DNA of 64,000 bases from assembly GCF_002233755.1 (NCBI RefSeq), contig NZ_NIFO01000001.1, forward strand, positions 620,001 to 684,000. Direction: 5' to 3'. The position numbers were made by a program, and so were the translations under genes. The notes beneath the pieces were generated by a model. It made no database searches, was not told the DNA's origin, and saw only the letters and a program-made list of their open reading frames with translations. Shown piece after piece: positions 27,001-36,009 of this stretch. Position 1 is the stretch's first letter, and each line of letters starts with the position of its first letter. Origin of the DNA: Acinetobacter piscicola. GTDB lineage: Bacteria; Pseudomonadota; Gammaproteobacteria; Pseudomonadales; Moraxellaceae.

Positions 27001-28566
27001 GGTAAATTAAATGGTTACGCAAAAGCATCGTGGGTACAAGGTTCTAAACCTAAACTCGATGCAAAATTAATTACTCGTAATGGTCAAATTGGTATTGCTG
27101 CTGAAGATCCAAATGATCCTTCAACATCAATGAATTATGATGAAGCGAGCATTATTGCCAAAAGTATTGCAGATGGGTTGTTACTGCGTGTTGATTTAAA
27201 AGCACCGAATATTGGTACGGGTTATGCGAGTGTTATTGTAAACCCGTATGTTGACTCTAAACCGATGCGTGGCGAAGTTGCCTTCAATGAAGTTCAACTA
27301 CAAATTTTAAAACCATTTATTGCAGATGTACGCAAATTGAATGGCACATTGTCACTTGCAGGCAAGATTAGTGGAACTTTAACTCAACCACTATTCGATG
27401 GCGAAATGCGGTTAAAGAATGGTGAGATCAGTATGATTTCACTACCAGTCAATTTAAGTAATATGCAAATTTATTCTTCAATTCACCAAGATGTAGTGAC
27501 GATAAACGGAGCTTTTAATAGCGGGCGTGGTGTCGGGAAAATCAATGGTAGTATTGATTGGAAAAATGATCTTCGTGTGCAATTAAAATTAAACGGTGAA
27601 AAATTACTTATTCGTCAAGCACCATTGATTACAGCTGTTGTTGATACTGATATTGAAGTAGATGCATTGCCAATGAGTAAGCGAGTGGCTGTTAAGGGAA
27701 ATGTTGATGTGCCACGCGCTTTGATTTCTATGCCTGAGTCCAGTGCAACAGTAGTTAATGTTTCGCCAGATGTTCGAATTGTAAAAGAAGGTGAGAATCA
27801 GCTTGCGATTTTACGTGCAGCTAAACCGTGGGACATTCGTGCAGATATTACTGTAAACCTCGGTGATAAAGTAGTTTTTGAAGGCTTTAATAGTCGAATA
27901 CCTTTGGTTGGACGTTTGTATTTGTCACAACGTGGTTTAGAAACAGCCATGCGTGCCAATGGTGCAATTGGTGTGAGTCAAAAAGTGACAATCGAAGCTT
28001 ATGGTCAGCGTTTAGATTTGAATCGTGCAATTGCTCGTTTCAATGGGCCATTGGCGAATCCAACATTGGATGTTGATACCAACAAGAGTATTTCAGGCAG
28101 TATTGTCGGGGTTCGTATTACGGGTACGGCGTCGAGTCCAAATATCCAAGTCTATAATGATGCGGGATTATCTGATCAAGAGGCGATGAATGCTTTAATC
28201 ACAGGGCGTATCAATGAAGGCTCAAGTGGTTTAAGCAATGAACAAGGTTTCAAGTCTGATGTCAATAATACGATTGCAGCGGCAGGCCTTAGTTTGGGGC
28301 TTGGTGGTACTCGAGCATTTACCAATCAAATTGGTCGTACTTTTGGTTTAAGTGGCTTGTCTTTTGATGCGCAGGGTACGGGTGATGATACCCAAGTGAG
28401 TTTAACGGGCTATATTACCCCTGACTTATATATCCGTTATGGCGTGGGGGTATTTACCCCAGTGAATAAATTAACCTTACGTTATCAGATGAATAAGCGT
28501 TTATATTTAGAAGCTAGCCAGTCTTTAGAAAAAGCGATTGACTTATTCTATCATTGGAGATTCTAA
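24031..28566 (+). CDS. tamB: TamB, AsmA-like envelope bridge protein
   Basis: 1511 residues. An N-terminal anchor helix (NILLSVLLIIVLLVAALAVMF, about 30-50) is followed by GSKFLLDRVAA and long beta-helical repeats typical of the AsmA/VPS13-like bridge. The conserved C-terminal DUF490 domain includes ANPTLDVDTNKSISGSIVGV, MNALITGRINE, GTGDDTQVSLTGYITPDLYI and LEASQSLEKAIDLFYHWRF. It spans the periplasm with TamA and is implicated in protein assembly and phospholipid transport to the outer membrane. It ends in a strong terminator, defining a tamAB operon. Confidence 0.95.
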   Translation: MTDAEHQDVQNEQQSNQLEPEQTAKKRNLLRNILLSVLLIIVLLVAALAVMFSTDKGSKFLLDRVAASQKIIHYQYEGGNLLQGIILKNIIVSLKPVDIKIDRANVSLGWRAIFDKEIHLSHADVNNLRIITKLPPNNEPFKFNEIKLPFVLRVDKGDVDHLEIQTHSAKVDFNDVHLEKALWSGTDLKFENSSMDMGYLSVKNAKGNMDFKGKYPLNAQGILRLPSLKSLNVQDIYVQARGSLDTIKAGVATKTPDMLTGWVVLHPVRPNVPMFGALNLKDYHWPLLLEQELLSKNGIAKFQGDIKGLNLDVNTDISGKNIPQGQYTGLAHTDLINQLNISNVNGQLMGGAVNAAGLVSWQDHVHWDVKGRLDRINPKDKLIPQVIQDFLPPSLDANIGSIGALKQGLHLTANVAFDKYETWNVKLDQAEQKSKKPEPMLLGVDWKNIDRAVPYVGWLSSQQGQVNLALLEGQQNIHVATVVRKNEKGTLPTGKYNAQLDLKGNDLHIPTFNYLADQGSLSGNAVIELPTEKRQLKWTALLNAKDFNPQSVVAAAPVNLLNGQIKANGFAKPNQQLMSFDAINLTGRIANQANPETIQLTGKSTAAIIFADQKAGGAFKSFAVNYDGALHATQLKQGSGLLKLRISGTPELIKISELQHDGIAGKVFASGLVHIANGFSWDINTSLVRFKPQYFVSSVRGEVSGNVKTQGNWSDKQKRINIQQLNIAGMINNKPLRGRGNLAIMLNSDQKGFIPQQFEANNLFLSYANNQVQATGNAQNLRLKVNAPALYEIYPGLRGKAYGYLNLQVQPRLSATANLIVDGFSFNDISIKKLSLKGELPTSEVIPSKMVAQMDTLRSGNREIQHAAMTLSGTRKAHLLQLQGWNYYSKFYVQLAGGFNAQNDWLGQVQKGEFDSVRAHLLQQKNAPIIYSSAKAELYIGQHCWQSQQSQLCFDQPIRASQKSGNVSFLTQNLDLNDFAAFMPAGLALTGKLNGYAKASWVQGSKPKLDAKLITRNGQIGIAAEDPNDPSTSMNYDEASIIAKSIADGLLLRVDLKAPNIGTGYASVIVNPYVDSKPMRGEVAFNEVQLQILKPFIADVRKLNGTLSLAGKISGTLTQPLFDGEMRLKNGEISMISLPVNLSNMQIYSSIHQDVVTINGAFNSGRGVGKINGSIDWKNDLRVQLKLNGEKLLIRQAPLITAVVDTDIEVDALPMSKRVAVKGNVDVPRALISMPESSATVVNVSPDVRIVKEGENQLAILRAAKPWDIRADITVNLGDKVVFEGFNSRIPLVGRLYLSQRGLETAMRANGAIGVSQKVTIEAYGQRLDLNRAIARFNGPLANPTLDVDTNKSISGSIVGVRITGTASSPNIQVYNDAGLSDQEAMNALITGRINEGSSGLSNEQGFKSDVNNTIAAAGLSLGLGGTRAFTNQIGRTFGLSGLSFDAQGTGDDTQVSLTGYITPDLYIRYGVGVFTPVNKLTLRYQMNKRLYLEASQSLEKAIDLFYHWRF

Positions 28567-28584
28567 AAGTTAGAATCTAAGCTA

Positions 28585-28625
28585 AATAAAAAGCCTTTTA
28601 GTTTTGAATTAAAAGGCTTTTTTTA
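28585..28625. terminator. Terminator after tamB (convergent with acyl-CoA synthetase)
   Basis: AAAAAGCCTTTTA-GTTTTGAAT-TAAAAGGCTTTTTTT, a 13-bp stem with T and A tracts, effective on either strand. Confidence 0.93.
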
Positions 28626-28643
28626 GGAATTTAAATGATCAAC

Positions 28644-30272
28644 TTAATCAGTTAATAACACTTTTCCATATTGTTCACGTAGATCACGTTTCAACATTTT
28701 TCCTGTACCGGTCAAAGGAATAGATTCTACAAAAATGACTTTATCTGGAATCTGCCATTTGGCAATTTTATCAGTATAGTAGTCTAATAATCCTTGTTCT
28801 GTAATTGCAGCACCTTGTTGTTTGATGGCAATCACAATAGGGCGTTCATCCCATTTAGGGTGATCGGCGGCAATCACCGCTGCCATCGCAATTTCAGGGT
28901 GATTCATGGCAATATTTTCCAGCTCAACTGAAGAAATCCATTCACCACCTGATTTAATTAAATCTTTAGCTCGATCGCTTAATAATAAATAACCATCTTC
29001 ATTAATCGAAGCAATATCACCTGTATCAAACCAGCCATCGGATGTTAGTGCGTTATCTGTTTTTCCATAATAAGACTCAATGATCCAATGGCCTTTAACT
29101 TGTAAGTTGCCCGTAGTATGACCATCACGGCTGACTTCATGTATACCATTTTCTTCATCAGTAATACGTAAATCTACGCCGAAAGGTGGACGACCTTGCG
29201 ACAGGCGGATTTTAAATTGTTCTTCTGCTGAAAGCTGTTGATGTTTTGCCTTGAGTTGATTACCTGTGCCTAAAGGGCTCATTTCCGTCATGCCCCAAGC
29301 ATGGATGGTTTCACAATGATAGACATCTCTAAATGCTTTCATCATTGCAGGTGGGCAAGCAGATCCACCAACGACATTACGTTTTAGACTTTCTAACGCG
29401 CTTCCCGTTTGCTTTGCAGCTGCAAGTAAACCTTGCCAAATTGTAGGTACGCCAAGTGCAATACTGACTTTATATTCATCAATCATTTGCACCAAGCTTG
29501 CGCCATCTAAACCTGGGCCAGGAAGAACGAAGGTACAACCCACCATTGCCGCTGCATAAGGCGTTCCCCATGCATTGACATGGAACATTGGAACGACTGG
29601 AAGCATGATGTCATTGGCAGATAAATTTAAGGAGTCTGGTAAGCAAATTGCATAAGTATGCAACACTGTTGAGCGATGACTGTATAAAGCACCTTTAGGA
29701 TTACCTGTTGTACCTGAGGTATAACACAGTGAACTTGCTGTATTTTCTTCTAAAGTTGGCCATTCATATTGCACAGAATGTTCTGCAATCAACACATCGT
29801 AGAATTTGACATCAGGGACTGCATCTGCAATTTCTTGATCGAAAGCACCGAGGTAGACGAAATGTTCAACCGTAGGTGTGTGTGCTTTCACAGCACGAAT
29901 TAAAGGTAGAAATGTTTTATCAAATAATACAACACGATCTTGTGCATCATTGATAATAAAAACAAGCTGTTCTGGAAATAGACGAGGGTTAATGGTGTGG
30001 CAAATTAATCCACTGCCTGAAATGGCATACCATGATTCTAAATGTCGATGATTGTTCCATGCGATTGTTGCAACACGATCGCCTTGTGTAAGACCAAGAG
30101 ACTGTAAAGCATTGGCAAAACGTTTAGAATTTTCTGTGATATGTGTCCAATCTGTTTTCGTAATCGTACCATCAGTATTTTTAGAAATAATGGCAGTATC
30201 TCCATGATAACGAGCAGCATGTTCAATTATGCTACTGATCAGGAGTGGTTGTTGCATCATTCTTCCTTGCAT
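28644..30272 (-). CDS. AMP-forming fatty acyl-CoA synthetase
   Basis: 542 residues. ANL-superfamily motifs: P-loop LCYTSGTTGNPKGALYSHRS, GWGMTE-type IHAWGMTEMSPLG, SDGWFDTGDIASINEDGYL, DRAKDLIKSGGEWISSVELE, and catalytic Lys in TGTGKMLKRDLR. It activates a carboxylic acid to an acyl-AMP and then to acyl-CoA. The length and VVPMFHVNAWGTPYAA block point to the medium/long-chain AlkK/DmdB-type group. The real substrate is unknown. It stands alone and is transcribed from the 30273-30648 region. Confidence 0.9.
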   Translation of the reverse strand: MQGRMMQQPLLISSIIEHAARYHGDTAIISKNTDGTITKTDWTHITENSKRFANALQSLGLTQGDRVATIAWNNHRHLESWYAISGSGLICHTINPRLFPEQLVFIINDAQDRVVLFDKTFLPLIRAVKAHTPTVEHFVYLGAFDQEIADAVPDVKFYDVLIAEHSVQYEWPTLEENTASSLCYTSGTTGNPKGALYSHRSTVLHTYAICLPDSLNLSANDIMLPVVPMFHVNAWGTPYAAAMVGCTFVLPGPGLDGASLVQMIDEYKVSIALGVPTIWQGLLAAAKQTGSALESLKRNVVGGSACPPAMMKAFRDVYHCETIHAWGMTEMSPLGTGNQLKAKHQQLSAEEQFKIRLSQGRPPFGVDLRITDEENGIHEVSRDGHTTGNLQVKGHWIIESYYGKTDNALTSDGWFDTGDIASINEDGYLLLSDRAKDLIKSGGEWISSVELENIAMNHPEIAMAAVIAADHPKWDERPIVIAIKQQGAAITEQGLLDYYTDKIAKWQIPDKVIFVESIPLTGTGKMLKRDLREQYGKVLLTD

Positions 30273-30648
30273 AGAAAATTCCTTTATAATCTTATGGATA
30301 CATTTAAATTGTGTTAAAGCTTTCTAGTTGAAAAGATTGTTAATAGAAAAAGCTATCATTTCATCCTATATAAAAGTTGGATTAAATCAAGATTAAAACT
30401 TACAATTTTTATGACAAAAATAAATAATTTTCAGCAATAAAACCAATAATTTAAGAAATTATCACGATTTGAAAATCGATGTTAAAAATTCTTTTATGAG
30501 CAACTCAATTTATCTACGACTAAAGATGTAAGAAAATATATTTCAACTTATGAAAAAATGTGATAATTATATTTAAAAGTCTAATTAGGCTTTCTTCAAA
30601 GTTTTCAGGAAGAAATAAAACAAGTAGGAATATTAAGGGAGTTAAGGA
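30273..30648. other. AT-rich intergenic region
   Basis: 376 bases between the divergent acyl-CoA synthetase gene and the 34-codon mini-gene. Very AT-rich; it must hold both promoters, but I cannot assign specific elements beyond the AAGGGAG ribosome-binding site at 30635-30641. Confidence 0.3.
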
Positions 30649-30753
30649 ATGTTAAGTAAAATCAGAAAGTTATTATGCATTCATAGTTATGAATATGAAA
30701 TTGGGCAGAACTTTGTTGTTAAGGAATGCCGTAAATGTGGAGCACATCATTAA
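30649..30753 (+). CDS. 34-residue Cys/His-rich mini-protein
   Basis: ATG 30649 opens MLSKIRKLLCIHSYEYEI and ends with KECRKCGAHH before TAA 30751. The ribosome-binding site AAGGGAG lies seven bases upstream, an excellent match, and a 12-bp intrinsic terminator follows at 30800. One CxxC plus a CIH pair and terminal HH could bind one zinc. The pattern resembles tiny zinc-ribbon proteins such as the phage DUF1660 group (inference). It is a compact, apparently self-contained gene unit. Function unknown. Confidence 0.6.
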   Translation: MLSKIRKLLCIHSYEYEIGQNFVVKECRKCGAHH

Positions 30754-30799
30754 TTTCTTCTACATGTAAATTGATTGTGTAACAAGTCTACTTAAATAA

Positions 30800-30838
30800 C
30801 GATGCCATCATATTTGATATACATATGATGGCATTTTA
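30800..30838 (+). terminator. Rho-independent terminator of the mini-gene
   Basis: ATGCCATCATAT-TTGATATAC-ATATGATGGCAT followed by TTTAATTTTT; 12-bp perfect stem. Confidence 0.85.
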
Positions 30839-30955
30839 ATTTTTAGAACATCATATTTTAATTTTCAATATTCTTAAGCTTTTAATGTCCTTACTTTTAA
30901 CCAGAAATTTATTTCATATACAATAACGACATTCTTACTGTTTGTTTTTATTGCC

Positions 30956-31168
30956 ATGGCTAAAGATTTTCTCGCAGAAACGTATATTGTAGATGAACAT
31001 ATTGCCGATACTTTAAATTGGCTGTGTCAGCACCAAGATTGTTTCGATGCTTTTCAATATGATGCGATTTCTCAAGAATTAAAAGTACATCATGCCAATG
31101 GGACGGATATTATCCGTCAGGGTATGTATTTAACGTCGAAGTATGGGATTTTAGTCACGTCTTTATAG
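30956..31168 (+). CDS. Small conserved hypothetical protein
   Basis: 70 residues, MAKDFLAETYIVDEHIADTL..., soluble, acidic N-half and a C-terminal strand (GMYLTSKYGILVTSL). No family recognised. Codon use and the strong terminator 3' support a real gene. Confidence 0.6.
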   Translation: MAKDFLAETYIVDEHIADTLNWLCQHQDCFDAFQYDAISQELKVHHANGTDIIRQGMYLTSKYGILVTSL

Positions 31169-31224
31169 TTTTATTTTGAGCGTATTTTAATTTTAAAATC
31201 GTTATTTGTAACATAAACTAATGC

Positions 31225-31262
31225 ATAGCAATCCCTTTTCATTGAAAAGGGATTGCTTTTTA
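31225..31262 (+). terminator. Rho-independent terminator after small gene
   Basis: AGCAATCCCTTTTC-ATT-GAAAAGGGATTGCT followed by TTTTT: a 14-bp perfect stem, four bases from the bioB stop on the opposite strand. Confidence 0.92.
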
Positions 31263-31266
31263 AGTA

Positions 31267-32256
31267 CTAGCTTGCCATTGCATCAATGGTCAGTTCAGAA
31301 ATAGTCGGTTTGGCTTTTTCTACTTTTAGTCCTAATTTGCTGAACAATTGTTTGTCTTTGCCTTCACCCGCATTTGGTGTGGTAAGCAACTTCTCACCAC
31401 TAAACAGCGAGTTTGCACCCGCCATAAACGCCAGCGCTTGGTCAGAATCTGACAGTGATTCACGTCCAGCTGAAAGGCGAATGTAGCTTTTAGGCATGAT
31501 AATACGAGCTACTGCAATGGTGCGAATCCATTCAGTAACATCAAGTTTTTCAACATCGGCCAATGGTGTACCTTCAATAGGAACGAGCATGTTGATTGGT
31601 ACTGACTCAGGATGAATGGCCAAAGTTGCCAATTCATGCAGTAGACCAATACGATCTTTACGGCTTTCACCTAAACCAACAATACCACCACTACAAACTT
31701 TCATACCGGCATTACGCACATGATCCAAGGTATTTAAGCGATCATCAAAAGTACGTGTACTGATAATATGTGAATAATATTCACGAGAAGTATCTAAGTT
31801 ATGATTGTAATAGTCTAAACCTGCTTCATGTAAACGTTCAGCTTGTGATTCATTCAGCATGCCTAAAGTCATACAGGTTTCTAAACCTAGTGCTTTTACT
31901 TCACGCACCATTTCAATCACGTAGGGCATATCACGTTCATGTGGATTGCGCCATGCAGCACCCATACAAAAACGTGAAGAACCTGATTCAAGTGCTTCTT
32001 TGGCTTCGCTGATGACTTTTTCAACAGCAATACGTTTTTCAGCTTCAAGTTTTGAATCATAACGTGCTGACTGAGAACAGTATTTACAATCTTCTGGGCA
32101 TTTACCTGTTTTGATTGAAAGTAAAGTGCTGACTTGAATCGTATTCGCGTCAAAATGTTCACGATACGTTTGTTGTGCTTTAAAGACTAAATCAAGAAAA
32201 GGTTGATCGTATAAAGCTTGAATTTCTTCACGAGTCCAGTCATTACGTACTGTCAT
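31267..32256 (-). CDS. bioB: Biotin synthase
   Basis: 329 residues. The radical-SAM cluster motif CPEDCKYC (Cys53, 57, 60) is followed by [10 protein letters not shown]. Other BioB blocks are present: [51 protein letters not shown] and [10 protein letters not shown]. It inserts sulfur into dethiobiotin using a [4Fe-4S] and a [2Fe-2S] cluster, the last step of biotin synthesis. It stands apart from other bio genes. Thirteen bases upstream of the start lies GATAATCATTATT, similar to half of a Fur box. Confidence 0.96.
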   Translation of the reverse strand: MTVRNDWTREEIQALYDQPFLDLVFKAQQTYREHFDANTIQVSTLLSIKTGKCPEDCKYCSQSARYDSKLEAEKRIAVEKVISEAKEALESGSSRFCMGAAWRNPHERDMPYVIEMVREVKALGLETCMTLGMLNESQAERLHEAGLDYYNHNLDTSREYYSHIISTRTFDDRLNTLDHVRNAGMKVCSGGIVGLGESRKDRIGLLHELATLAIHPESVPINMLVPIEGTPLADVEKLDVTEWIRTIAVARIIMPKSYIRLSAGRESLSDSDQALAFMAGANSLFSGEKLLTTPNAGEGKDKQLFSKLGLKVEKAKPTISELTIDAMAS

Positions 32257-32268
32257 TGCTCTAATCCG

Positions 32269-32282
32269 TGATAATCATTATT
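32269..32282. promoter_or_regulatory. Fur-box-like sequence near bioB start
   Basis: TGATAATCATTATT matches 12 contiguous positions of the Fur consensus GATAATGATAATCATTATC, but the left half is not conserved. Its closeness to the start codon (13 bases) would block transcription initiation or translation rather than promoter binding. The other bases to 32555 show nothing further. Confidence 0.25.
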
Positions 32283-32555
32283 TAATAGTGCTTATCATAC
32301 AGAATTCGTGTCAATTCCAAAGGGCAAAAAAGTCCAAATATGATGGTATCTTACGATTAAAAATATCAATAAAATAGAAAACAGAAATTATAGATATAGT
32401 TGCAATGTTAAACAGTTTTCCTGTGAATTACTTACAAAATTGCTATTCAGTAAGTTAAAAAATTCTTTGTATTTGCGATTAAAAGGTCGAAAAAATAAGA
32501 ATTTTGCAAGCATCTGAAAATCCAAGTCTGAGTTGAAATAATCAAAATAACAAGC

Positions 32556-33656
32556 TTAATTTTCCAGTTGTTTACGCAGTTGTTCTGCAATAGCCCAGTC
32601 AATATGGACTTGCACAACTTCATCATGTAGTTTTTTATTTTGTTGCAATGCTTGCAAAGTTTGTGCTGAAAAAGGAGCATTTCCTAGACCAATTGCGATA
32701 TTTCGCATAAAGCTTTGATAACCTGTACGCCGTATTGGACTACCTTCGGTACAAGTCAAAAAAGTTGCTTCATCCCAGTGCCATAAGTCCAATAGCGTCA
32801 TTTGGTCTAAGCCATGTCTAGGATTGAAATCTTCAATCGTGGCTTTTTTAGCGAAACTATTCCAAGGGCAAATGAGCTGACAATCATCACAGCCAAAAAC
32901 TCGATTACCAATACCGCGTCTTAACTCTTCAGGAATGATACCTTTATATTCAATGGTTAAATAGGCAATACATTTACGTGCATCTAACATGTAGGGCTCA
33001 ACAATTGCCTGAGTTGGGCAAATATCAATACATGCTGTGCAAGATCCGCAATGTTGGGTTGTGGGTTCATCAAAAGGTAGGTCTAAAGATGTAAATAATT
33101 CACCCAATACAAAGAAAGAACCTGACGTTTTGTGAATGAGTAAGGTATGTTTTCCCGTCCAGCCCATTCCTGCATTTTCAGCTAAAGACTTTTCGAAAAT
33201 AGGTGCGGAATCTGCAAATGGACGAGACTCAAATTCGCCTACTTTTTCTTTAATCTTGCTGGCTAATGTCTTTAAACGACCACGCATGACTTTGTGATAA
33301 TCACGGCCACGTGCGTAGCGTGCAATAATTGCAGCATTCGGTTCATCGGGTACATAGCGTGGTTTGGGTGTTTCAACTAAATAATTCATTCGCACACAGA
33401 TAATACTTTTGGTGCCTGGAACTAAAAGTGTTGGATCGGCTCTTTTTTCTAAATTTTCTTCAAGAAACTTCATATCTCCATGATAGCCACGTTTTAAATA
33501 TTCTTTAAATCGAGCTAATTCAGCTTGAGCATCAGGACGAGCGATGACACAATCAGCAAAACCTAATTGCAAAGCTTGTTGCTTGATCCAAAGTTTTAAT
33601 TCCTGTGAATCAATCTGTTGCAAAGGGATGTGTGGTGAAGAAGAAGTTGCTGACAT
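32556..33656 (-). CDS. queG: Epoxyqueuosine reductase
   Basis: 366 residues. Two [4Fe-4S] motifs are present: CGSCTACIDICPTQAI and GCDDCQLICPWN, plus the cobalamin-binding region around KRADPTLLVPGTKSII and YHKVMRGRLKTL. It performs the last step of queuosine synthesis on tRNA. It is divergent from nnr with 38 bases between, the same pairing as queG/nnr in E. coli although the orientation differs. Confidence 0.95.
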   Translation of the reverse strand: MSATSSSPHIPLQQIDSQELKLWIKQQALQLGFADCVIARPDAQAELARFKEYLKRGYHGDMKFLEENLEKRADPTLLVPGTKSIICVRMNYLVETPKPRYVPDEPNAAIIARYARGRDYHKVMRGRLKTLASKIKEKVGEFESRPFADSAPIFEKSLAENAGMGWTGKHTLLIHKTSGSFFVLGELFTSLDLPFDEPTTQHCGSCTACIDICPTQAIVEPYMLDARKCIAYLTIEYKGIIPEELRRGIGNRVFGCDDCQLICPWNSFAKKATIEDFNPRHGLDQMTLLDLWHWDEATFLTCTEGSPIRRTGYQSFMRNIAIGLGNAPFSAQTLQALQQNKKLHDEVVQVHIDWAIAEQLRKQLEN

Positions 33657-33694
33657 AGTAAAATCAATGTACTAAAAATAGTAAAAAGGGCAAG

Positions 33695-35209
33695 ATGATG
33701 TATCAACAAGTTTATCACAGCCAAGAAATACAAGCATGGGAACGTCGTTGGTTTGCTCAGCAAAATAGCACTTTTGGTTTGATGCAACAGGTGGCGTGGT
33801 CAATTGCACAACGTCTCGACCATTTGTTTAAGCATTCTGAATCTAAAATTAGAAAAATAGCGGTATGGTGTGGTGCGGGAAATAACGCAGGTGATGGTTA
33901 TTGTATTGCCAGTTATTTACAACAATTTGGTTATCAGGTTGAAATTTTTGCAACTCAGCTGGGCGAATCTAGAGATTTAAACTTAGCTGTTGACATTGCA
34001 AAACAGCATCAATTGTCGATTCATCAAATTCTCAATCAAAACACTCAGCATAAATCCGAATTCAATCATTTGATTATGACACAATTTGATTGTCATATTG
34101 ATGCTTTATTTGGAATCGGTCTGAACCGAAATTTAGATCAGTTTTGGCAAGAAATTATTCAATCGTTTAATGCTCAAACGGGTTTGAAAGTCGCCATAGA
34201 TATTCCAAGTGGTTTAAATGCCAATACAGGTCAACCTTTGCCCATTGCAATTAAAGCAGACCGAACTTACACGGTTTTGGGTTTAAAAGCAGGGCTGTTT
34301 ACTGGACAAGCGAAGGAATATTCAGGTCAAATTGAAGTGATTTCTGTTATTCCGACCGATATAGAACTAAAACCAATTGCACAATTGTCATCGAATCAGA
34401 TTCAATTACCACAGCGTCAAGCCTTTGGGCATAAAGGAAGTTATGGTCATGTCTTGGTGATTGGAGGGCATGCGGAAATGGGTGGTGCAGTGATGATGGC
34501 GGCAGAATCTGCTTTTAGTGCAGGCGCAGGCAAAGTGACAATTGTTTGCCATGAAAAACATCACACTGCAATTTTGGCACGTTCACCGAATATTATGTTG
34601 CGTGATATCAATGCTCTCTCTCAGAACGATATTCAAACTTTGCTCAATCAAGTCGATGCTGTAAGTTTGGGAATGGGCTTAGGGCGTGATGATTGGGCAG
34701 AACAACAGTTTTTAAGATGGCTTCCTCAAATTAATTTAGCCACACATTTACAAGTGGTATTGGATGCAGATGCATTGTGGTTTTTAGCTGAACATGCGAT
34801 TGCATTAAGATCGAATACTTATCTAACACCGCATCCAGGTGAAGCGGCTAAATTATTGAATTGTAGTGTGAAAGATATTGAAAATGATCGGATTCAATCC
34901 ATTTACGAATTGCAAAACAAATATTCAGGACAATGGGTACTCAAAGGTGCAGGTAGTTTGATCCTTGATGATCGGTTATGGATTTGTACTGCTGGGAATG
35001 CAGGAATGGGAACAGGTGGTATGGGTGATGTTCTTGCAGGAATGATTGCTAGTTTAAAAGCACAATTTGCTGAGAAAATTGCTTTGCATGAAATTGTGAC
35101 CTTGCATGCATTAGCAGGAGATTATCTTGCACAACAAGGTCAGCGCGGTTTACAGGCACAGCACATGTCAGAGGCTGTTTATTATGTTGTCAATCATGCC
35201 AATACATAA
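33695..35209 (+). CDS. nnr: Bifunctional NAD(P)H-hydrate epimerase/dehydratase
   Basis: 504 residues. The N-terminal YjeF_N epimerase domain contains WCGAGNNAGDGYCIASYL and ALFGIGLNR, with VAIDIPSGLNANTGQP. The C-terminal ADP-dependent dehydratase domain contains AFGHKGSYGHVLVIGG, LDADALWFL, LTPHPGEAAKLL and the signature GNAGMGTGGMGDVLAGMIA. It repairs hydrated NAD(P)H. A broken acylphosphatase gene follows 28 bases later. Confidence 0.95.
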   Translation: MMYQQVYHSQEIQAWERRWFAQQNSTFGLMQQVAWSIAQRLDHLFKHSESKIRKIAVWCGAGNNAGDGYCIASYLQQFGYQVEIFATQLGESRDLNLAVDIAKQHQLSIHQILNQNTQHKSEFNHLIMTQFDCHIDALFGIGLNRNLDQFWQEIIQSFNAQTGLKVAIDIPSGLNANTGQPLPIAIKADRTYTVLGLKAGLFTGQAKEYSGQIEVISVIPTDIELKPIAQLSSNQIQLPQRQAFGHKGSYGHVLVIGGHAEMGGAVMMAAESAFSAGAGKVTIVCHEKHHTAILARSPNIMLRDINALSQNDIQTLLNQVDAVSLGMGLGRDDWAEQQFLRWLPQINLATHLQVVLDADALWFLAEHAIALRSNTYLTPHPGEAAKLLNCSVKDIENDRIQSIYELQNKYSGQWVLKGAGSLILDDRLWICTAGNAGMGTGGMGDVLAGMIASLKAQFAEKIALHEIVTLHALAGDYLAQQGQRGLQAQHMSEAVYYVVNHANT

Positions 35210-35237
35210 CAATTTAGAGGGTAAAGGGTAGCATGAT

Positions 35238-35519
35238 ATGAAAGCTGTTAGGCTCATTATTAAAGGCAGAGTGCAAGGTGTAGGCTATCGTCGTTGGTTT
35301 GAGAAAGAGGCGATTCAACTCAATCTAAAGGGTTATGTAAGAAACTGAGTAACAGGAGAGGTTGAAGCTGTCATTATCGGTGAACAGCAAGCTATTTTAG
35401 CCATCATTCATCATAGTTATATCGGCCCTTTACATGCCCAAGTTGAAAATATTCAACAGGTTGAAATAGAAGTTGACTCGAGTTTTAATGATTTTAAAAT
35501 GATTCGTGATTTATTTTAA
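35238..35519 (+). pseudogene. acyP: Acylphosphatase gene with in-frame TGA stop
   Basis: The reading frame from ATG 35238 gives [20 protein letters not shown], which contains the acylphosphatase signature with catalytic Arg, then GYVRN with catalytic Asn. TGA follows at 35346-35348 as codon 37. After it the same frame continues intact as VTGEVEAVIIGEQQA to FKMIRDLF and TAA 35517. There is no other indel in 93 codons, so the lesion is a single nonsense change (for example from CGA or TGG), a sequencing error, or a readthrough site. The enzyme would hydrolyse acyl phosphates. The same frame stays open again to 35615. Confidence 0.85.
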
Positions 35520-35616
35520 AACGATGTTGAATATATTGCTAAAATTATCCCAATCAATGAAATCCATGTTTATCATTACAATGAGCAACAGCAAAAATAT
35601 ATTCGAGTGAAATAAA

Positions 35617-35955
35617 ATGATTGATAAGTATTTGATAGTAGGAATTGTTTTTGTAGCGTGTATTTTGCTGATTATTTATACGCAACTTGATGGCCGTAAA
35701 AAAGAAGATAAATCTTTGTCATTTAAGGAAAAATTACAAAAGGAATTTCCAAGTTATACAATTATGGAAAGAAATCAAAATCTGATTATTTGCCGAGAAG
35801 GTGGTAATCCGCGTATCCCTGAAGAATTGGTTTTGATTCGAATAGATCCTGAACAAAAGAAGAATTTGCGTAATTCGGGTAAGATGCTCATCGCAACTTA
35901 TGCAAAACAACCGAGTATTCGTGAGATTCGAAAAGACACCGCCAATTATCTTTGA
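35617..35955 (+). CDS. Membrane-anchored hypothetical protein
   Basis: 112 residues. One N-terminal membrane helix (YLIVGIVFVACILLIIYT, about 5-22) precedes a charged cytosolic domain (KLQKEFPSYTIMERNQNLIICREG, LVLIRIDPEQKKNLRNSG). No family recognised. It is convergent with the WG-repeat gene, with only 54 bases and no terminator between the two reading frames. Confidence 0.65.
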   Translation: MIDKYLIVGIVFVACILLIIYTQLDGRKKEDKSLSFKEKLQKEFPSYTIMERNQNLIICREGGNPRIPEELVLIRIDPEQKKNLRNSGKMLIATYAKQPSIREIRKDTANYL

Positions 35956-36009
35956 ATAATTTAAGCTGAAGTTGAGTGGTTCTATTATTGGAAAAAATTC
36001 TGGGAAATA

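Noticed and set aside
35346..35348. Selenocysteine at the acyP TGA
   Set aside because: Acylphosphatases have no catalytic residue at this position, no SECIS-like stem was evident just downstream, and I know of no Sec machinery evidence in the window.
35523..35615. Extra coding segment after acyP (same frame, to 35615)
   Set aside because: It is open and reads like protein (HVYHYNEQQQKYIRVK), but no start codon or homologue could be recognised; probably chance or an old remnant.
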